The translations under genes and the position numbers were made by a program. Below, in pieces: positions 61,179 to 64,000 of a stretch of 64,000 bases of DNA. How positions within the stretch are numbered: position 1 is the stretch's first letter; the number at the start of each line of letters is the position of its first letter. Origin of the DNA: SSF53 sp036170535 (GTDB lineage: Bacteria; Spirochaetota; Leptospiria; Leptospirales; Leptonemataceae); assembly GCA_036170535.1 (NCBI GenBank), contig JAVHPJ010000237.1, positions 15,809 through 79,808 on the forward strand, in the 5' to 3' direction. The notes beneath the pieces are model-generated. The model saw only the letters and a list, made by a program, of their open reading frames with translations. It was not told where the DNA came from and made no database searches.

Positions 61179-62573
61179 TCAGGCGAGCGCGGTCGATTCT
61201 GCGCGCAGCGAAACGCCATACAACGTCGTTTCCGCCTGCAGTCCGCGCAGTTGCAACTTACGGCGCTTCAATTTGACAAAGCCGAACTTCTGCAGGGCGC
61301 GTCGTCCGGCTGGATCTTCCACCAGTTCTGCCGTGATAGTCGCTTCGTCCGCGCTGGCCGCGCCTTCCACACGCGCTGCGGTGTTCACGGTCGTGCCAAA
61401 ATAATCCAGGCGATCGTTCAGGTTCACAAGAATCGCCGGGCCGCGATGCAAACCCACGCGAATGCGCACCTGTTCCTGCGCCGTCTGGGCGTCGTTGTAC
61501 GTCGCAAGTTTATCGCGAATCAAGGCCAGTGCGTGCACCGCATCGTGGTTCGACAGGAACGAGGCCATAATCGCGTCGCCGATGGTCTTCATCACACGGC
61601 CGCCCGCTTCGGACACGGCGGCCGTCAGAAGATCAAAATGATCGCGCACAATGTTGTAAGCGCGCGCATCGCCCAGACGCGAATACAATTCCGTGCTGCC
61701 CTTGATATCCGTAAACATCAGGGTCACCGACTCCACGTTTAAGCGTTCCCGTTCGCTGAGGGAGGTTTTGCCAAAGAGTTCCTGGAAAGCCGGCAAATGG
61801 ATCGCCTGCAGCCCCGTAAGACGCGGCGCGCCGGTCGGACCGATGACCGGCGCAAGTCGATGGTGCGTCATCCACAGCGCCGTCAGCGATTGCGCCTGGT
61901 TCTGAACGTGAAAGCGAACCGGGCCCGGCCGCACTTTGATCCGGGTCGCATCAAATTCGCCGCCTCGCTGGATGATCGTCGCTTCCTGCACCTGATCGGT
62001 CGCCTCGCCGCTTGCGGACAGAATAGCGTGGCCGCGCGTGTAGGGACACACGAGGCGATATTCGCCCGGCTTAATCACAATTTCGACGGTTTTGTTTTCG
62101 CCGGCGCGCAGCGCGCCCTGCAAGAGATCGACGGGTTCCAACGCCGGATTAACCGCGCCGATTGGCGGAAAATCAAAAGCGAGAATATCTTTCGCCAGCG
62201 AAAAGGAAACTTCGACTCGCTCGTTGAAGTCTGCGGGAAAATCCACCGCACACATGCCGCAGCTGGAATGCTCGTGCGCGTCCGCCAGGTCCGCATATTC
62301 ATTCGAGACGCCGTTGCAGTGCGGACAATGCACTTCCCAGTGCAGACTGAACAACTGACTTTTTACGCCGCGAATAAACTCCGGCGCGACCCGTTCCAGA
62401 CTCAGGCCGTTTTCATTCGCCACGCGCCAGGGGTTAATGCGATTTAATGCAAGAAATTCGCCCCGGGCGTTCCAGTTTCGCAGGGTGTTCGCAATGAGAG
62501 CGAGCGTTTCCGGATCCTGCGAGGTTTCCCGCGCGCGCGCCAGTCGATTCTCAAATAACTCTTCGTTTAACAT
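61179..62573 (-). CDS. class III adenylate/guanylate cyclase with N-terminal zinc-ribbon region
   Basis: 464 residues. The N-terminal ~110 contain a four-Cys zinc-ribbon-like region (CPHCNGVS...CGMC), and a middle part resembles DUF5939-type proteins. The C-terminal catalytic domain has the metal Asp in LMFTDIKGSTELY, the second Asp in TIGDAIMASF and the Asn/Arg of VNTAARVEGAA, so it looks active. Leptospira-like spirochaetes carry many such cyclases. A cNMP-binding protein at 53771 is a candidate effector. It is convergent with fliN. Confidence 0.88.
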   Translation of the reverse strand: MLNEELFENRLARARETSQDPETLALIANTLRNWNARGEFLALNRINPWRVANENGLSLERVAPEFIRGVKSQLFSLHWEVHCPHCNGVSNEYADLADAHEHSSCGMCAVDFPADFNERVEVSFSLAKDILAFDFPPIGAVNPALEPVDLLQGALRAGENKTVEIVIKPGEYRLVCPYTRGHAILSASGEATDQVQEATIIQRGGEFDATRIKVRPGPVRFHVQNQAQSLTALWMTHHRLAPVIGPTGAPRLTGLQAIHLPAFQELFGKTSLSERERLNVESVTLMFTDIKGSTELYSRLGDARAYNIVRDHFDLLTAAVSEAGGRVMKTIGDAIMASFLSNHDAVHALALIRDKLATYNDAQTAQEQVRIRVGLHRGPAILVNLNDRLDYFGTTVNTAARVEGAASADEATITAELVEDPAGRRALQKFGFVKLKRRKLQLRGLQAETTLYGVSLRAESTALA

Positions 62574-62576
62574 GGG

Positions 62577-63155
62577 TTACTCCGCCTTCAGAAATTTTAA
62601 AGTTAGATCACGGTTGCGGCTCACCGGCGTTTTGGACCCGGCGGCCTTGCTGCGCAGCAGCGCGCCGTAAAAGCCGTGCACAAGGTAGGCGGCGAGTTCC
62701 GCCGCGGGAATATCGCGACGCACTTCGCCGGCGGCCTGGCCTTCCCGCAGCGCGCTTTCAAACAGCGCTTCCATCTCGCGGAAGATTTGTTCAAAGATCG
62801 GGCGCAGGTCGTCTTGCTCGCCCAGCTCCTGGGTCAGATTGCCGAACATGCAGCCGCGATAATCGTCCGTGAAAGGCGGCTTCAGTTGAAAGGAGAGAAA
62901 CTCGTCAATGCGTGTGAGTGCGCTGCGCTGCGCGTCCGGGCCCAGGACTTCGGCGAGATGGGTCAAAAGGTTGGCGCAGTAGCGATCCAGCGCGGCGCGC
63001 AGGAAGTCTTCTTTGCTCGTAAAGAAGTGATAAAAGGATCCCTTCGGGACTTCCGCCGCGCGCAGGATGTCGGCGAGACCGGCGGCGGTATAGCCCTCGC
63101 GCCAGAATAACGCGACTCCGGCGTCCAACAGTCGCTCGCGCGTGCTTGCGTTCAT
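62577..63155 (-). CDS. TetR/AcrR-family regulator
   Basis: 192 residues. The DNA-binding helix-turn-helix is TRERLLDAGVALFWREGYT...GLADILRAAEVPKGSFYHFF. The C-terminal ligand domain (FQLKPPFTDDYRGCMFGNL, MEALFESALREGQAAGEV) is of the AcuR/NemR type. It lies directly upstream of the cyclase gene (start and stop 4 bases apart), so the two are probably co-transcribed. A palindrome-like AGACCGGTCGTCT lies in its own promoter region. Confidence 0.9.
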   Translation of the reverse strand: MNASTRERLLDAGVALFWREGYTAAGLADILRAAEVPKGSFYHFFTSKEDFLRAALDRYCANLLTHLAEVLGPDAQRSALTRIDEFLSFQLKPPFTDDYRGCMFGNLTQELGEQDDLRPIFEQIFREMEALFESALREGQAAGEVRRDIPAAELAAYLVHGFYGALLRSKAAGSKTPVSRNRDLTLKFLKAE

Positions 63156-63164
63156 GGCATAGTA

Positions 63165-63177
63165 GACCGGTCGTCTT
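63165..63177. promoter_or_regulatory. candidate operator upstream of tetR
   Basis: AGACCGGTCGTCT (half-sites AGAC and GTCT around CGGTC) lies about 10 bases before the TetR start codon and resembles the AGACCGGTCT core of the operator at 43620. An autoregulatory site is plausible. Confidence 0.4.
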
Positions 63178-63293
63178 GCAAAAGGTTACAGGTTTTTTCA
63201 GCCCGGCCGCGGCCGACCTGCCGGGGGCGCCCAGCCGCCGATTCCGATTGACGGGGCCGACTATGCGACATAATCTATGCCGGGGTCGCATTT

Positions 63294-64000
63294 ATGGGAA
63301 TTCAGGCAGGGTTACGAAGGGCGGGATTGGCGGCGCTCGCCACCGGGCTGGCGCTCAGCGCGCTCCAGCCGACTTTCGCCGAACCGACGCGCCGGGAGCG
63401 CGAGCGCGAGCGGGAACGCCAGCGCCGCGAAGCGGCCCGTGCGCCGGCGCCGGAACGCCCCGCGGTGCAAAACGAGCCGGCCCCTTCCGCCGCCCGCGAT
63501 CCCCGATTAAACGATATCAACGACGCCTGGCTGCGCGAGATTCAACGGCGTTCCGACCCGGCCGCGGGCGGCGCTCCGGCGACCGACCGCGCGCCTGGCG
63601 AGGCGCAGTTTAACAATCCCGGCCAGACTGCCGGGGAAGCAGGTGCGGCTGACGCGGCCAACGATCCCGGCGCATTCGTCGCGGAAGGCGCCGCAGAGTC
63701 GCCCGCGCCGGCCGCTGACCCGGGTCGCCGCCTGGATCCGGCCGACGATCCCGAAGGCGCCGCACGACTGTTCCCGCGCGAAACGGAAGACGGCCCCAGC
63801 TTTCTGGGTTCGGCGCTGCGCTTTGTCACGTTGATGGCCCTGCTGGTCGGTCTGTTTTATCTGACCATGCGTTATGTGCGGCGCAAGTCCGGATTCACGC
63901 TGCCCGGACACAACGATCTCATGCACGTGATCGCTTCGACCACGCTCGTGCAGGGCAAATTCTTGCAGATTGTCGATGTGGCGGGAAAGCTCTACGTGCT
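63294..64000 (+). CDS. fliO: flagellar biosynthesis protein FliO (3' end outside window)
   Basis: About 235 residues from the ATG at 63294, cut by the window edge. A signal-like N-terminus (AALATGLALSALQPTFAE) is followed by ~150 residues of Arg/Glu/Pro/Ala-rich sequence, which is long for FliO. Then come the membrane helix FVTLMALLVGLFYLTMRYV and the conserved LMHVIASTTLVQGKFLQIVDV. It assists FliP/Q/R assembly of the export gate. In other spirochaetes fliO (fliZ) directly follows fliN; here a cyclase and a regulator gene intervene on the other strand. Confidence 0.88.
   Translation, partial: MGIQAGLRRAGLAALATGLALSALQPTFAEPTRRERERERERQRREAARAPAPERPAVQNEPAPSAARDPRLNDINDAWLREIQRRSDPAAGGAPATDRAPGEAQFNNPGQTAGEAGAADAANDPGAFVAEGAAESPAPAADPGRRLDPADDPEGAARLFPRETEDGPSFLGSALRFVTLMALLVGLFYLTMRYVRRKSGFTLPGHNDLMHVIASTTLVQGKFLQIVDVAGKLYV

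Noticed and set aside
1..64000. tRNA, rRNA, CRISPR arrays or insertion sequences
   Set aside because: None recognised: no cloverleaf-like segment, no spaced repeat array and no transposase. The XerD-like gene has no attachment sites or cargo.

Overview
The window is GC-rich, densely packed bacterial chromosome. It carries about 54 protein-coding genes on both strands, no gap above 300 bases, and no rRNA, tRNA, CRISPR array or insertion sequence that I can see. A spirochaete of the Leptospirales type is the best guess. The reasons are the FliN form that ends the window with a FliO, a cyclase with a zinc-ribbon N-terminus, a stand-alone cNMP-binding protein, large 7TM hybrid sensor kinases, a crotonyl-CoA carboxylase/reductase, relaxed lipoprotein signals and an XerD-like recombinase. 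This is inference from family content; no 16S or species marker is present.

Layout. 1-6.3 kb: two related six-bladed-propeller (SMP-30/strictosidine-synthase-like) exported proteins flanking an M24 peptidase and an AraC regulator, then ccr and a PhiG-domain protein. 6.4-17.6 kb: housekeeping and stress genes, namely agmatine deiminase, an AI-2E family permease, an epimerase, a GST, a zinc phospholipase C/P1-nuclease-like exoenzyme, a carboxylesterase, an ECF sigma factor with its DGPF/YCII partner, an M23 peptidase, GIY-YIG, HIT and glutathione peroxidase. 17.7-28.3 kb: a signalling region with an LpxH-like phosphoesterase, a 1087-residue kinase-receiver-PP2C protein, a divergent pair of unrecognised paralogues, a rhomboid protease, a PAS/RsbW-like ATPase sensor and a LysM-M23 peptidase.

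28.4-38.8 kb: PurT, an HSL-type esterase, a divergent FAD-monooxygenase / TetR + GMC-oxidoreductase cluster suggestive of sterol or lipid oxidation, a receiver protein lacking its phosphoacceptor Asp, a Vps62-like protein, a lipoprotein and an RlmK-type methyltransferase. 38.8-48 kb: a hybrid histidine kinase, an MFS-TetR pair divergent from a nitroreductase and a nitronate-monooxygenase-like gene with two clear TetR operators, a chalcone-isomerase-like protein and glycyl-tRNA synthetase.

48.2-53.7 kb: the most unusual stretch, a four-gene operon. It holds a basic protein, a zinc-ribbon protein fused to a catalytically dead rhomboid, a polytopic TonB-like protein interrupted by an in-frame TAG, and a PrsW-type intramembrane protease with a large unknown C-terminal domain. 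Three genes are linked by 4-base ATGA overlaps, one of them across the interrupted TonB frame. 53.8-64 kb: a cNMP-binding protein, XerD-like recombinase, sodium:solute symporter, GH36 alpha-galactosidase, FliN, then a cyclase and a TetR inserted on the other strand before FliO, which runs off the end.

All names come from reading motifs by eye; no database search was run.
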